The notes below the pieces were generated by a model. That model searched no databases. It saw only the letters and a list, made by a program, of their open reading frames with translations, and was not told the DNA's origin. Positions 8,036-19,537 of a DNA stretch of 46,180 nucleotides are shown here, piece after piece (within the stretch, counting starts at the first letter, position 1; each line of letters starts with the position of its first letter). The DNA comes from Pseudomonas sp. S37. GTDB lineage: Bacteria > Pseudomonadota > Gammaproteobacteria > Pseudomonadales > Pseudomonadaceae. The stretch spans positions 1 to 46,180 of the forward strand of contig NZ_JACVZC010000039.1 in NCBI RefSeq assembly GCF_016658545.1. Direction: 5' to 3'. The position numbers and the translations under genes were made by a program.

Positions 8036-8136
8036 GGGAAGCTCCTGTCAGTCACAACGAAAGCGGGTATCGGCCAAGGCTACACCTTGGAGGCCGTTGC
8101 AGTCATCCGGGACCGGGTGGTCATAGGTGTTTTGTC

Positions 8137-8216
8137 TGTGCGGGCCTCTTCGCGGGTAAACCCGCTCCTACACAGATCGTTGTAGGAGCGGGTTTACCCG
8201 CGAAGAGGCCCGCACA
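8137..8216. repeat. BIME with perfect 36-bp arms
   Basis: The left arm 8137-8172 and right arm 8181-8216 are exact reverse complements over 36 bases, separated by only 8 bases. The arms contain the REP core TAGGAGCGGGTTTACCCGCG. It sits in the 193-bp gap between the hydrolase gene stop and rraA, where it could protect or end the hydrolase transcript. Confidence 0.92.
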
Positions 8217-8228
8217 GGCGCCGCAGAA

Positions 8229-9221
8229 TCAGCTGGCGGGCACAGCTTCCACAGCCACGGTGGACGCATGCACCGGCAACAACGGGTTACGCAGCCAACG
8301 CTCCACCAGCGGCCACACCTGCACCTGCGCAGCCTTGCTGACCAGCATGTCGACATGACCGAACGCCTCGAACCCTTCCTCTCGCCCCAGCCGCAGGAAC
8401 TGCTTGCGCTCGCCCCCCAACTGTTCGAACAACTTGCGACAGGCCCACACCGGGTCCTGGAAGTCGCCCGCGCCAGCCACCGCCAACAGCGGTACATCGA
8501 CTTCGGCCAACCCCGCCCACCAGTCGTGCTTCTTGTCGCCAAAGCGCCCGAACAAGCCATGCCAGCGCAGGCTTTCAAGGGCCAGGCCAATTGGCTCGTC
8601 CTCCGGCCCACGCTTGAACCGCGGCCCGGAAATCTGCCCCCAGCGTTTGAGCACCAGCTTCGCGCCCCAGGCCAGTGGCGGTACTTTCAGCGGCCAGTAC
8701 ACACGGCTGATCTGCGTACCGAAAAGCGCCACACTGGCGACTTGATCCGCCTCGAGAAAGCCACCGCCCAGCGCCGCAGCCAGGGTCGTGCCACCCAACG
8801 AGTGGCCAACCCAGTGCGGCGCCTGGCCCGACTGCTCGCGCACGAAGGCATTGATCAGGGGCAGGTCCTCCCGGGCGTAGGCGGCCACGCTGTTGTGCTT
8901 CCAGGCCAGGTTGCGCGGCGACAGGCCGTGACCGCGCATTTCAGGGATCCACACATCGAAACCGGCGCGCGCCAGGTAGGCGCCAAGGCCGACGCCTTTG
9001 GGCGAATACCAGAACCGCCGGTTGGAAAAACTGCCGTGCAGAAGAATGACCGGCACGCCATGGGGCTGGCTTTGGTCAGCCAGCCCCAGGCGCGTCACGG
9101 CCAGCTCGACGCTGGGGTCAGGGCTGTTGCCGGCCTTGATCCGGTACACGTCTTCGCTGAGGTCTCCGCGGCGCTCGGCACTGAGCAGGGCCACGGGAAA
9201 TAAAGTGCTGCTGCTTTGCAT
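8229..9221 (-). CDS. Alpha/beta hydrolase (lipase/esterase-like)
   Basis: A 330-residue alpha/beta-hydrolase. VILLHGSFSNRRFW gives the oxyanion HG motif, WVGHSLGGTTLAAAL is the nucleophile elbow G-H-S-L-G, and FEAFGHVDMLVS near the C-terminus supplies the catalytic His. The acid is probably the Asp in VAGAGDFQDPVW. There is no signal peptide, so it is probably cytoplasmic. The ATG at 9221 (MQSSSTLF) is chosen because the longer in-frame reading runs through the terminator hairpins that end ppsA. The substrate is unknown; a lipid or polyester role would only be inferred from general similarity. Confidence 0.82.
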   Translation of the reverse strand: MQSSSTLFPVALLSAERRGDLSEDVYRIKAGNSPDPSVELAVTRLGLADQSQPHGVPVILLHGSFSNRRFWYSPKGVGLGAYLARAGFDVWIPEMRGHGLSPRNLAWKHNSVAAYAREDLPLINAFVREQSGQAPHWVGHSLGGTTLAAALGGGFLEADQVASVALFGTQISRVYWPLKVPPLAWGAKLVLKRWGQISGPRFKRGPEDEPIGLALESLRWHGLFGRFGDKKHDWWAGLAEVDVPLLAVAGAGDFQDPVWACRKLFEQLGGERKQFLRLGREEGFEAFGHVDMLVSKAAQVQVWPLVERWLRNPLLPVHASTVAVEAVPAS

Positions 9222-9237
9222 AAGGTTGCTTGGTGCA

Positions 9238-9317
9238 CAAAAAAGGGCGGGATCCATTGCTGGAACTCGCCCTGGAAAAAACCAGGCGGGGGTACGCCAG
9301 ACGTCCCCCCGCATTTT
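9238..9317 (-). terminator. Tandem intrinsic terminators after ppsA
   Basis: Two hairpins follow ppsA on the minus strand. The first pairs GCGGGGG with CCCCCGC (arms at 9286-9292 and 9306-9312) and is followed by a T6 run. The second pairs AGGGCG with CGCCCT (9244-9249/9268-9273) and is followed by T-rich TTTTTTGTG. The double stop isolates the highly expressed ppsA from the hydrolase gene. Confidence 0.8.
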
Positions 9318-9324
9318 TACTGCG

Positions 9325-11700
<2,376 letters not shown>

Positions 11701-11891
11701 GGTGATCTCTCCACTAACTGTGTTGGAAAAGCTCAAAAGGCGCCCGCCTGTCTTCTATGACTTGGCCGGGCGTTTGTGGCCTGTACCTGGAAAATAGGCT
11801 TTGCAAATGTGGCAGAATGACGACAGCCGCATTCGGCAAACCGAACTTATCATATCCAAGAATCTTCATCAGCTTAAGGCCCAGATCGCAA

Positions 11892-12710
11892 ATGAAACGA
11901 ACCGCGTTCTTCATCTCCGACGGCACCGGTATCACTGCCGAAACCCTGGGCCAGAGTCTGCTCGCGCAATTCGAGAGCATTCCGTTCAACAAATTCACCC
12001 GTCCGTACATCGATTCGCCCGACAAGGCGCGGACCATGGTCCAGCAAATCAACACGGCGGCCGAGCGCGACGGGGTGCGCCCGATCATCTTCGACACCAT
12101 CGTCAACCAGGACATCCGCGAGATCCTGGCCACGTCCAATGGCTTCATGATCGACATCTTTTCTTCGTTTTTATCCCCGCTCGAGCAGGAATTGACCGCC
12201 CATTCGTCGTATTCCGTTGGTAAGTCGCACTCGATTGGCGGCAATTCCAACTACATGGAGCGCATCGAGGCGGTGAACTTCGCCCTGGACAACGACGATG
12301 GCGCGCGCACCCACTACTACGACAAAGCCGACCTGATCCTGGTGGGCGTGTCGCGCTGCGGCAAGACCCCAACCTGCCTGTACATGGCCATGCAGTTCGG
12401 CATCCGCGCCGCCAACTACCCGCTGACCGAGGACGACATGGAGCGCCTGCAGCTGCCGGCGGTGCTGAAAAAGCACCATAACAAGCTGTTCGGGCTGACC
12501 ATCGACCCCGACCGGCTGACGGCTATTCGCCACGAGCGCAAGCCCAACAGCCGCTATTCCAGCTTTGCCCAGTGCGAGTTCGAAGTGCGCGAGGTGGAAA
12601 GCCTGTTCCGCCGGGAGAACATTCCCAACATCAACTCCACGCATTTTTCGGTGGAGGAGATTTCGGCGAAGATTCTGGTGGAGAAAGGGGTGGAGCGCAG
12701 GTTCAAGTAA
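11892..12710 (+). CDS. ppsR: PEP synthase regulatory protein (bifunctional kinase/pyrophosphorylase)
   Basis: A 272-residue DUF299/PSRP protein that inactivates PpsA by ADP-dependent phosphorylation of a threonine beside the catalytic histidine and reactivates it with phosphate. It starts at the conserved [20 protein letters not shown]. The P-loop-like nucleotide site [15 protein letters not shown] lies near residues 150-165. ATG at 11892 is chosen by homology; the ORF continues upstream in frame without similarity. It is divergent from ppsA across a 191-bp region that must contain both promoters. Confidence 0.96.
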   Translation: MKRTAFFISDGTGITAETLGQSLLAQFESIPFNKFTRPYIDSPDKARTMVQQINTAAERDGVRPIIFDTIVNQDIREILATSNGFMIDIFSSFLSPLEQELTAHSSYSVGKSHSIGGNSNYMERIEAVNFALDNDDGARTHYYDKADLILVGVSRCGKTPTCLYMAMQFGIRAANYPLTEDDMERLQLPAVLKKHHNKLFGLTIDPDRLTAIRHERKPNSRYSSFAQCEFEVREVESLFRRENIPNINSTHFSVEEISAKILVEKGVERRFK

Positions 12711-12716
12711 ACCTGC

Positions 12717-12816
12717 ACCGGCCTCTTCGCGGGTAAACCCGCTCCCACAGGTACCTCACAGCACTCACGCCTTGTGATAATCCTGTGGGAGCGGGTTCAC
12801 CCGCGAAGAGGCCGGT
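12717..12816. repeat. BIME: inverted REP pair
   Basis: The left copy 12717-12751 and the right copy 12782-12816 are inverted, with ACCGGCCTCTTCGCGGG and its complement at the ends. It lies between the convergent ppsR and glutamate dehydrogenase genes, right next to a terminator. Confidence 0.88.
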
Positions 12817-12826
12817 ACAGGTGTAC

Positions 12827-12858
12827 AAAAAAGCCCCGGCATCGCTGCCGGGGCTTTT
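12827..12858. terminator. Bidirectional terminator between ppsR and gdhB
   Basis: GCCCCGGC pairs with GCCGGGGC around a 6-nt loop, with A6 on the left flank and T5 on the right. It serves both convergent genes; the gdhB stop is 17 bases away. Confidence 0.92.
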
Positions 12859-12874
12859 TCATTTCAGCTCAAGC

Positions 12875-15800
12875 TCAGGACGGCACCACCGCCGCCTGCC
12901 CGCTCATGGCCAGGTCGACCAGCTCGCGGTTGGCCACCGCGTACATCGCATAGTCGGTACCGGTGGCATTGCGCAGGTCGTCAAGCATGGCGCGCCAGCG
13001 CTCCACCATCACCCGGTGCTGCTCGGCCCACAGCGCCACACGGGCGTCCATGTCTTCCGGGGCATCGGCCATCTGCAGTACCGAGATGGTGATGGCCCGC
13101 TGCTGCAGGTCGATGTCATCACGGAACGCTTCGCGGGCCAGCGCCTGCCAGTTGTTTTCCACTGGCAGGTTGCTGATTTCCTGCAGGTACCAGGTCAGGT
13201 CCAGCGCGCTGCCCACGGCGAAGAACGCCTTGGCCACCTGCGCCGGGTCATGCCCGGTCACGTCGGCCGCTTCGATGATCGGCAGCAGGGTGTACAGGTG
13301 GCTGGTGCCGGCCACCATGCGCGCCAGCAACTCCGGCACACCGGCCTCGACAAAGCCCTGGTAGCGCACCATCCAGCGTTCGCGGGTCGGCCCTTCAAGC
13401 AGTTCGTCAAGCTTAAGCCCCAGCTGCGCGATCTTCGGCCCGAAGTGCGCCGTGTCACGCCCGGCATCCTGCTCGTTGCGGCGGCTGCGCAGGAACCAGC
13501 GGGTAGCCCGGCGGCCCAGGCGCATCAGCTCGTCCATCAGGGTCAGCTGGATTTCGGCCGGCACCTGGTAGTCGAGCGCCTCGATCTGGCGGAACCAGTG
13601 CGGCAGATGGAAGATGTCACGCACGATCACGTAGGCCCCGGCCACATTGGCCGGGCTCATGCCCGTCGACTCTTTCAGGCGCTGGACGAAGGTGATGCCC
13701 ATGTTGTTGACCAGGTCGTTGGCGATCTGGGTGCTGACGATTTCACGCTTCAGGCGGTGGCGGCGCATGGCCTCGGCGAACTTGCTGACCAGCGACGGCG
13801 GGAAGGCGGTTTCCATGTCGCGGGTCAGGTAGTCGTCGTCCGGTACCAACGATTTGAGCAACTGCTCCTTGAGGTCGATCTTGCTGTACGAGATCAGCAC
13901 CGACAATTCGGCGCGGGTCAGGCCCTGGCCGGCAGCCAGGCGTTCGGCCAGTTGCTCTTCGGAGGGCAGGAACTCGATGGCGCGGTCCAGCTTGCCACGC
14001 GCCTCCAGGTCGGCCATCAGGCGCTTGTACTCGGCAATCCGCTCGCGGGCGCGGCGGGCGGCCAGCGACAGCGCCTGGGTCTGCTTGTAGTTATTGCCCA
14101 GCACCAGGCCGCCCACTTCATCGGTCATGCTGCCGAGCAGCTGGTTGCGCTGCTTCTCGGTCATGTCGCCACCCTGCACCACTTCGTTGAGCAGGATCTT
14201 GATGTTGACCTCGTGGTCGGAGCAGTCCACGCCGCCGGCGTTGTCGATGAAGTCGGTGTTGGTGGCGCCGCCGTTGAGGCCGAACTCCACCCGGCCAAGC
14301 TGGGTCATGCCCAGGTTGCCGCCCTCGCCCACCACCTTGCAGCGCAGTTCGTTGCCGTTGACCCGCAGCGCATCGTTGGCCTTGTCGCCGACATCGGCGT
14401 GGCTTTCGGTGCTGGCCTTGACGTAGGTACCGATGCCGCCGTTCCACAGCAGGTCTACCGGCGCCTTGAGCAGGGCATTGAGCAGCTCGGTCGGGGTCAG
14501 GCGGTCGGCTTCGATAGCGAAGCGTTCTTGCATCTGCGGGCTGATGGCGATGCTCTTGGCACTGCGCGGGAAGATCCCGCCGCCTTCGGACATGATGCTG
14601 GTGTCGTAGTCGCTCCAGGCCGAACGCGGCAGATCGAACAGGCGCTTGCGCTCGGCAAAGCTTGCGGCCGGCTCCGGGTTCGGGTCGATGAAGATGTGCA
14701 GGTGGTTGAACGCCGCCACCAATTGCAGCTTATCGGACATCAGCAGGCCGTTGCCAAACACGTCGCCGGCCATGTCGCCCACGCCAATGACGGTGATCGG
14801 GTCTTGCTGCACGTTGATGCCGCGCTCGCGGAAGTGGCGCTGCACGCCCACCCAGGCGCCACGCGCGGTAATGCCCATCTTCTTGTGGTCGTAACCGGCC
14901 GAGCCGCCCGAGGCAAACGCATCGCCCAGCCAGAAACCGTAGTCGATGGCGATGCCGTTGGCGATGTCGGAGAACGTCGCGGTGCCTTTGTCGGCCGCCA
15001 CCACCAGGTACGGGTCGTCTTCGTCGTGGCGCACCACGTTGGCCGGCGGCACCACGCCACCGTCCTTGAGGTTGTCGGTGATGTCGAGCAGGCCGGAAAT
15101 GAAGATGCGGTAGCACGCCACGCCTTCGGCGGCGATCTCGTCACGGCTGCCGCCCAGTGGCAGGCGGCGCGGCAGGAAGCCGCCCTTGGCGCCAACCGGC
15201 ACGATCACCGAGTTCTTCACCTGTTGGGCCTTGACCAGGCCGAGCACTTCGGTGCGGAAGTCTTCTTCGCGGTCGGACCAGCGCAGGCCGCCGCGGGCAA
15301 CGTTGCCGAAGCGCAGGTGCACGCCCTCGACCCTTGGCGAGTAGACGAAGATCTCGAACTTGGGTACCGGTTTGGGCAGCTCAGGGATCAGTTTGGGGTT
15401 GAACTTGAAGCTGAAGTACGACTTGTTCTGGCCGTTGGCGTCCGGCTGGTAGAAGTTGGTGCGCAGGGTGGCCTTGATCAGGTCCAGGTAGCGGCGCAGG
15501 ATGCGGTCTTCGTTAAGCACCTGCACGTCGTCCAGCGCGGTCAGGATGGCCTGTTCCAGGCGCTGCTGCTTGTCGTCCAGGTCGTCCTGGGTGAGCTTGC
15601 GCGCCAGGTAGAAGCGGGTTTTGAACAACCGGGTCAGCTCACGGGCAATGTCGGTGTGGTTGTTCAGGGTGCTGGCGATGTAGCCCAGGTCGAAGCCCAG
15701 GCGGATTTGCTTCAGGTAACGGGCGTAGGCGCGTAGCAGCGCCACGTCGCGCCATGGCAGGCCGGCCGTCAGCACCAGGCGGTTGAACGCGTCGTTTTCG

Positions 15801-17740
15801 GCATCGCCGCGGACGATGTGGATGAAGGCATCCTGCAGGGTGTCGTTGAGTTGCTGGATATCCAGGCTCAGGCCTTCGCTGTAGGTGAAGGCGAAGTCGT
15901 GGATCCAGTACTCGCGGCCGCTGGCATGGCGCACCCGGTAGGGGAACTCGCCGAGTACGCGCAGGCCGAGGTTTTCCAGGATCGGCAGCACGTCGGACAG
16001 CGCCAGCGGGGTATCGGCGTGGTACAGCTTGCAGTGCAGGATGCGCTCGCCGGCCTGGGTCAGCGGTTGATAGAAGCTCATCGCCAGCGGCTTGCTTTCC
16101 GACAGGCCCAGCACATGCTGCAGGTCGACCACTGCCGAGTGCGCGGCAAAGCGCTCGCGGTAGCCGGCGGGGAAGCCTTTGGGGAAGTCGGCGAGGATAT
16201 TGGTGCCCTGGGCTTCACCGAAGTTCTCGATAACCAGTGCCGAGTAGTCGTCATGCCAGGAGCGGCAGGCCTGGACCACTTCGCGTTCCAGCTGCTGCGG
16301 GTCGATGTCGATGCGGTTCTTCGGGTCTACCCGCAGAATCAGTTGCACACGAGCCAGCACCGATTCGGAGAAGAAGGTCCAGAACTCGCAGTCGCTGGCC
16401 TTCAGGCGCTCCATCAGCACTTGCTGGATCTTCTGCCGTACTTCGGTGGAGTAGATTTCCCGCGGCACATAGGCCAGGCAGTAGCAGAAGCGGCCGTACG
16501 GGTCCTTGCGCAGGAACACGCGGATCTTGTTGCGCTCCTGGATCTGCACGATGGCCATGACGGTGCTGAACAATTCGTCGACCGGCGTCTGGAACAGGTC
16601 GTCGCGCGGCAGCACTTCCAGCACCTGGGCCAGTTCCTTGCCCAGGTGGGCCTTGGGATCGAAGCCCGAGCGGCGCTCGACTTCAGTGACCTTCACGCGG
16701 ATATACGGAATGGCATGCACGCTTTCGCCATACACCGACGAGGTGTACAGGCCCATGAAGCGGTGTTCCTTGATGACCTTGCCATCGGCGTCCAGCTGGC
16801 GGATCGAAACGTAGTCCGGGTAGGCCGGGCGGTGCACGCGGCTGGGCAGTGCGGCCTTGGCGAACGACAGCAGCAGCGGCTCGTTGAGGTAGGCCACGGC
16901 GTAGTCTTCGATACGCAGCTCTTCGGCGGTCAGGCCCACGCGCAGGCGGCGCGGCAGGCCGAGGAACGACTGCTCGTCGTAAACCATCTGGCCACCGTCG
17001 GCATCGCCCTTGACGGTGAATTCCTCATAACCCAGGAAGGTGAAGTGGTTGTCCAGCAACCATTCGAGGAAGGCCTTGACCTCGCCCTTCTCATTTTGCG
17101 CCGGGCCGAAGGCGGTCTGTTCCACCTCCGCCACCACTTCACGCAGCTTGGCTTTCATCGGATCGAAGTCGGCGACCACCACGCGCACTTCGGCCAGCAC
17201 CTGCTCGATCTCGCGGGCCAGCACCGTCAGCTCGGCAGCGTTGGCGCAACGGTCGATCTCCAGGTACATCAGCGACTCATGGCGCACACCCTCGCCCTGG
17301 GTGCCCTTGGGCAGCAGTTCCAGCAGTTCGCCCTTGGCGCCACGGCGCACGCTGAGCACGGTGGTTTGCAGGGTATGGATGCTGTAGCCGCGGCGGTTGA
17401 GCTCGGTGCGTACCGAGTCGACCAGGAACGGCAGGTCGTGGTGCAGCACTTCGACCACGGTGTGGGTCGACTGCCAGCCATTGCGTTCGTAATCAGGGTT
17501 GTACACCCGTACTTGCGGGTATTCGGGGTCGAAACGTTCGATGATGCGCCAGGCTGACAGGGTGCAGCCGGCCAGGTCGGAAAGCCTGCGCTGGGTGAGT
17601 TCGTCCAGAGAGATGATGCCGAAGAACTGCTCGGCGAATAGCGCCACTTGTGGCAGGGACTGTTCGCTGATGTGCTGCGCCAGGGCCGCTTGCAGTTGAT
17701 GCTGGAAGTCGGCTTTGCTGGCTGCGGTGAAGAACGCCAT
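12875..17740 (-). CDS. gdhB: NAD-dependent glutamate dehydrogenase, large (180 kDa) type
   Basis: A 1621-residue enzyme of the large NAD-GDH class, which oxidises glutamate to 2-oxoglutarate and ammonium for catabolism. The N-terminal 700 residues are regulatory (ACT-like). The catalytic part begins around VARGGLRWSDREEDFRTEVL and includes VPVGAKGGF, PYLVVAADKGTATFSDIAN and GVGDMAGDVFGNG, a dinucleotide-binding stretch. ATG at 17740 gives the typical length and has GGAG 9 bases upstream; a 25-codon extension is possible but unsupported. It is an isolated single-gene unit ended by the terminator at 12827-12858. Allosteric control by arginine and others is known for the P. aeruginosa enzyme, not visible here. 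Confidence 0.96.
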   Translation of the reverse strand: MAFFTAASKADFQHQLQAALAQHISEQSLPQVALFAEQFFGIISLDELTQRRLSDLAGCTLSAWRIIERFDPEYPQVRVYNPDYERNGWQSTHTVVEVLHHDLPFLVDSVRTELNRRGYSIHTLQTTVLSVRRGAKGELLELLPKGTQGEGVRHESLMYLEIDRCANAAELTVLAREIEQVLAEVRVVVADFDPMKAKLREVVAEVEQTAFGPAQNEKGEVKAFLEWLLDNHFTFLGYEEFTVKGDADGGQMVYDEQSFLGLPRRLRVGLTAEELRIEDYAVAYLNEPLLLSFAKAALPSRVHRPAYPDYVSIRQLDADGKVIKEHRFMGLYTSSVYGESVHAIPYIRVKVTEVERRSGFDPKAHLGKELAQVLEVLPRDDLFQTPVDELFSTVMAIVQIQERNKIRVFLRKDPYGRFCYCLAYVPREIYSTEVRQKIQQVLMERLKASDCEFWTFFSESVLARVQLILRVDPKNRIDIDPQQLEREVVQACRSWHDDYSALVIENFGEAQGTNILADFPKGFPAGYRERFAAHSAVVDLQHVLGLSESKPLAMSFYQPLTQAGERILHCKLYHADTPLALSDVLPILENLGLRVLGEFPYRVRHASGREYWIHDFAFTYSEGLSLDIQQLNDTLQDAFIHIVRGDAENDAFNRLVLTAGLPWRDVALLRAYARYLKQIRLGFDLGYIASTLNNHTDIARELTRLFKTRFYLARKLTQDDLDDKQQRLEQAILTALDDVQVLNEDRILRRYLDLIKATLRTNFYQPDANGQNKSYFSFKFNPKLIPELPKPVPKFEIFVYSPRVEGVHLRFGNVARGGLRWSDREEDFRTEVLGLVKAQQVKNSVIVPVGAKGGFLPRRLPLGGSRDEIAAEGVACYRIFISGLLDITDNLKDGGVVPPANVVRHDEDDPYLVVAADKGTATFSDIANGIAIDYGFWLGDAFASGGSAGYDHKKMGITARGAWVGVQRHFRERGINVQQDPITVIGVGDMAGDVFGNGLLMSDKLQLVAAFNHLHIFIDPNPEPAASFAERKRLFDLPRSAWSDYDTSIMSEGGGIFPRSAKSIAISPQMQERFAIEADRLTPTELLNALLKAPVDLLWNGGIGTYVKASTESHADVGDKANDALRVNGNELRCKVVGEGGNLGMTQLGRVEFGLNGGATNTDFIDNAGGVDCSDHEVNIKILLNEVVQGGDMTEKQRNQLLGSMTDEVGGLVLGNNYKQTQALSLAARRARERIAEYKRLMADLEARGKLDRAIEFLPSEEQLAERLAAGQGLTRAELSVLISYSKIDLKEQLLKSLVPDDDYLTRDMETAFPPSLVSKFAEAMRRHRLKREIVSTQIANDLVNNMGITFVQRLKESTGMSPANVAGAYVIVRDIFHLPHWFRQIEALDYQVPAEIQLTLMDELMRLGRRATRWFLRSRRNEQDAGRDTAHFGPKIAQLGLKLDELLEGPTRERWMVRYQGFVEAGVPELLARMVAGTSHLYTLLPIIEAADVTGHDPAQVAKAFFAVGSALDLTWYLQEISNLPVENNWQALAREAFRDDIDLQQRAITISVLQMADAPEDMDARVALWAEQHRVMVERWRAMLDDLRNATGTDYAMYAVANRELVDLAMSGQAAVVPS

Positions 17741-18014
17741 CTGTGGTACTCCGCTTGGGCTTTGTAATAGTTGAAGCGTCGCTGCGTGCGCCATGTACGG
17801 ATCAACGATAGCCAACCCGTGGCAAGGCGGACGGTAAAAACCAGGCGTTGAACGTGCGCAGGCACGCCCAGGGCTGGGCGAAGCTTAACGACTGATCGGT
17901 CATCAAGGCTTGCAGCGCTGCGACAATTTCGGTCAAGGGGCGGTAACTTTACGTTTATGCATGTAGCCAAGACTGTCAGAATTCCCTTCCGTTTCCTTTG
18001 ATCCGAGCCTGATC

Positions 18015-18368
18015 ATGCAAATCAACACTGCCCTGCTGTTCGCCACCCCTTGCGATGACGAGGAAGACAACATGGCGACCCTGTGCTGCCACAGCGACAA
18101 GGGTCAGATGTTTCTGCTTACCCGCTACCCGGACGAAGACACCGTCGACCTGACCCTGGATGACGAGCCGTCGACGCTGGACGGGCTGAAAGTGACCTTG
18201 AGTGCCAAGCGCCTGCTGATCGAAGTGGCAGCCGGTGACCGCGATGCGCTGAAGGGCGATGAGGTGCTGGAGATCAACCTGACCAGCGAGCTGAGTGACC
18301 TGGATGAGGTGAAGGAGACGCTGGAGAACATCCTGGCCGGGACTGGCACCTTCGTTTGCGAGCTTTGA
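18015..18368 (+). CDS. Conserved hypothetical protein, 117 residues
   Basis: I do not recognise a characterised family. The protein is acidic, soluble, without signal peptide or membrane segment, and looks beta-rich in the middle (GQMFLLTRYPDEDTVDLTL) with a C-terminal helix (SDLDEVKETLENILAG). Two starts compete. ATG at 18015 has a weak ribosome site, while ATG at 18072 (MATLCCHSDKG) is preceded by GAGGAAG at good spacing and would give 98 residues. It is divergent from gdhB across 274 bases in which I see no repeat or terminator. Codon use is that of a real Pseudomonas gene. Its function cannot be inferred. Confidence 0.72.
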   Translation: MQINTALLFATPCDDEEDNMATLCCHSDKGQMFLLTRYPDEDTVDLTLDDEPSTLDGLKVTLSAKRLLIEVAAGDRDALKGDEVLEINLTSELSDLDEVKETLENILAGTGTFVCEL

Positions 18369-18385
18369 ACCGACGCGGTGGATGG

Positions 18386-18486
18386 CACCGGCGTTGCCGG
18401 TGTTCGCGGCTAAAGCCGCTCCCACAGGTTATTGCGTAAGCCTGAAACCCGCGCGATCCCTGTGGGAGCGGGTTTACCCGCGAAGC
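18386..18486. repeat. Hybrid BIME (two different REP classes)
   Basis: The left half (18386-18428) is the GGCTAAAGCC class (TTCGCGGCTAAAGCCGCTCC). The right half (18459-18486) is the GGTTTACCC class (TGTGGGAGCGGGTTTACCCG). The two halves are inverted but not exact complements. It lies between the hypothetical gene and the convergent LysR gene. Confidence 0.82.
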
Positions 18487-18499
18487 AGACGCCGCGGAA

Positions 18500-19405
18500 T
18501 CAGATCAACGCCGCCTGCATTTCTTGCGCCTGCGCCCGCAACGCCTCACAAAACGGCTCCACCGCCGCCGAAGCCGGCCGATGATCCGGCCGTATCAGCA
18601 TCACCTGGTACGGCACCGACACCCGCAACCGGCGAATCGGCAGCCCGCCCTGCGCGGCCTCCAGCCCGCTCAGCGGGTTGATGATCGCCACCCCCAGGCC
18701 TTGGCGCACCATCGCACACACCGACGCAGCACTGGTGGTCTCGATCACCGTGCGACGGTTCACCCCCGCCGCGCGAAAGTGCTGGTCCAGGCGCTGGCGG
18801 TAGGTGTCCAGGCTGGCCAGGTTGATGAAGTCGACTTCGTGGAAATCGCTCAACTCCAGCTCGGCCTTGGCCTGCAACGGGTGGTGTTCGGGCAGCACGC
18901 AGACCATGTTGGCGCTGAACAGCAGTTCGCCATACGCCCCGCGCGGTATCTGCTCGACCTCGGTCAGGCCCAGGTCATGCTGCTGGGCCACCAGCGACTC
19001 CTCCAGCAACGGCGACTCCTGCGCCAGAATGCTCACACTCACCCCGCGGTGCTGCTGGTGAAAGCGCTGGCAGGCCTTGGGCAGCAAGGTTTGCGAGAAC
19101 AGCGGCAGGCAGGTGATGGCCAGCCGGCCCTGCTCGAAATTACGAATCGCCTGGGCAAAGCGGTCGATCCGCTCCAGCCCGACGTAGGCACGCTCGACCT
19201 CCTCGATCAACAGCAGCGCCTGGGCCGTCGCCACCAGGCGGCCACCTTCGCGCTCGAACAGGTTCAGCCCTGTCACCTGCTCCAGCCGGGCCAGCTCGCG
19301 GCTGACAGTAGGCTGCGAGGTAAACAGCAGGCGCGCAGCACCGGTGACACTGCCCGCCGCCATGATGGCGCGGAACACTTCGATATGGCGGACAGACAGC
19401 TTCAC
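18500..19405 (-). CDS. LysR-family regulator next to lysA-type gene
   Basis: A LysR-type regulator of 301 residues. The N-terminal helix-turn-helix reads VFRAIMAAGSVTGAARLLFTSQPTVSRELARLE, followed by a periplasmic-binding-like effector domain. The start is uncertain: GTG at 19405 gives the standard MKLSVRHIEVF N-terminus and 301 residues, while ATG at 19435 adds ten residues but has no ribosome site. It is divergent from the decarboxylase gene, the classical LysR arrangement. A 22-bp perfect palindrome and a CATAT/ATATG dyad in the gap are likely operators. By context it should control the lysA-type gene and itself. Confidence 0.88.
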   Translation of the reverse strand: MKLSVRHIEVFRAIMAAGSVTGAARLLFTSQPTVSRELARLEQVTGLNLFEREGGRLVATAQALLLIEEVERAYVGLERIDRFAQAIRNFEQGRLAITCLPLFSQTLLPKACQRFHQQHRGVSVSILAQESPLLEESLVAQQHDLGLTEVEQIPRGAYGELLFSANMVCVLPEHHPLQAKAELELSDFHEVDFINLASLDTYRQRLDQHFRAAGVNRRTVIETTSAASVCAMVRQGLGVAIINPLSGLEAAQGGLPIRRLRVSVPYQVMLIRPDHRPASAAVEPFCEALRAQAQEMQAALI

Positions 19406-19454
19406 GGCAAGGCCCTGCGAAATCACGTTAGCCATATCAAATATGAATAGCTGA

Positions 19455-19476
19455 CAGAAAAATAGCTATTTTTCTG
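19455..19476. promoter_or_regulatory. 22-bp perfect palindrome, candidate LysR operator
   Basis: An exact palindrome centred on AGCT (core AAAAATAGCTATTTTT) lies 62 bases before the decarboxylase ATG. A second half-like copy of AATAGCT stands at 19446-19452, and a CATAT-CAA-ATATG dyad covers 19433-19445. The A/T-rich symmetry stands out strongly from the GC-rich surroundings. LysR proteins bind T-N11-A dyads, which fits. The palindrome lacks the 3' T-run typical of a terminator beyond its own arms. Confidence 0.65.
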
Positions 19477-19537
19477 AATTCCTGCGTTGGCGCATGCTCC
19501 TGGTAATCCTTGTATGACTTGAACGAGTAACGCCACC

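Noticed and set aside
9222..9314. N-terminal extension of the alpha/beta hydrolase
   Set aside because: The added codons run through the two ppsA terminator hairpins and resemble no hydrolase N-terminus.
11755..11775. Sigma-54-like TTGGCCGGGCGTTTGT between ppsA and ppsR
   Set aside because: The -12 GC dinucleotide is replaced by GT and there is no biological reason for nitrogen control here.
12785..15736. Very long plus-strand open frame opposite gdhB
   Set aside because: It is the antisense shadow of the GC-rich glutamate dehydrogenase gene; composition is His/Val/Gln-rich with no domain and no ribosome site.
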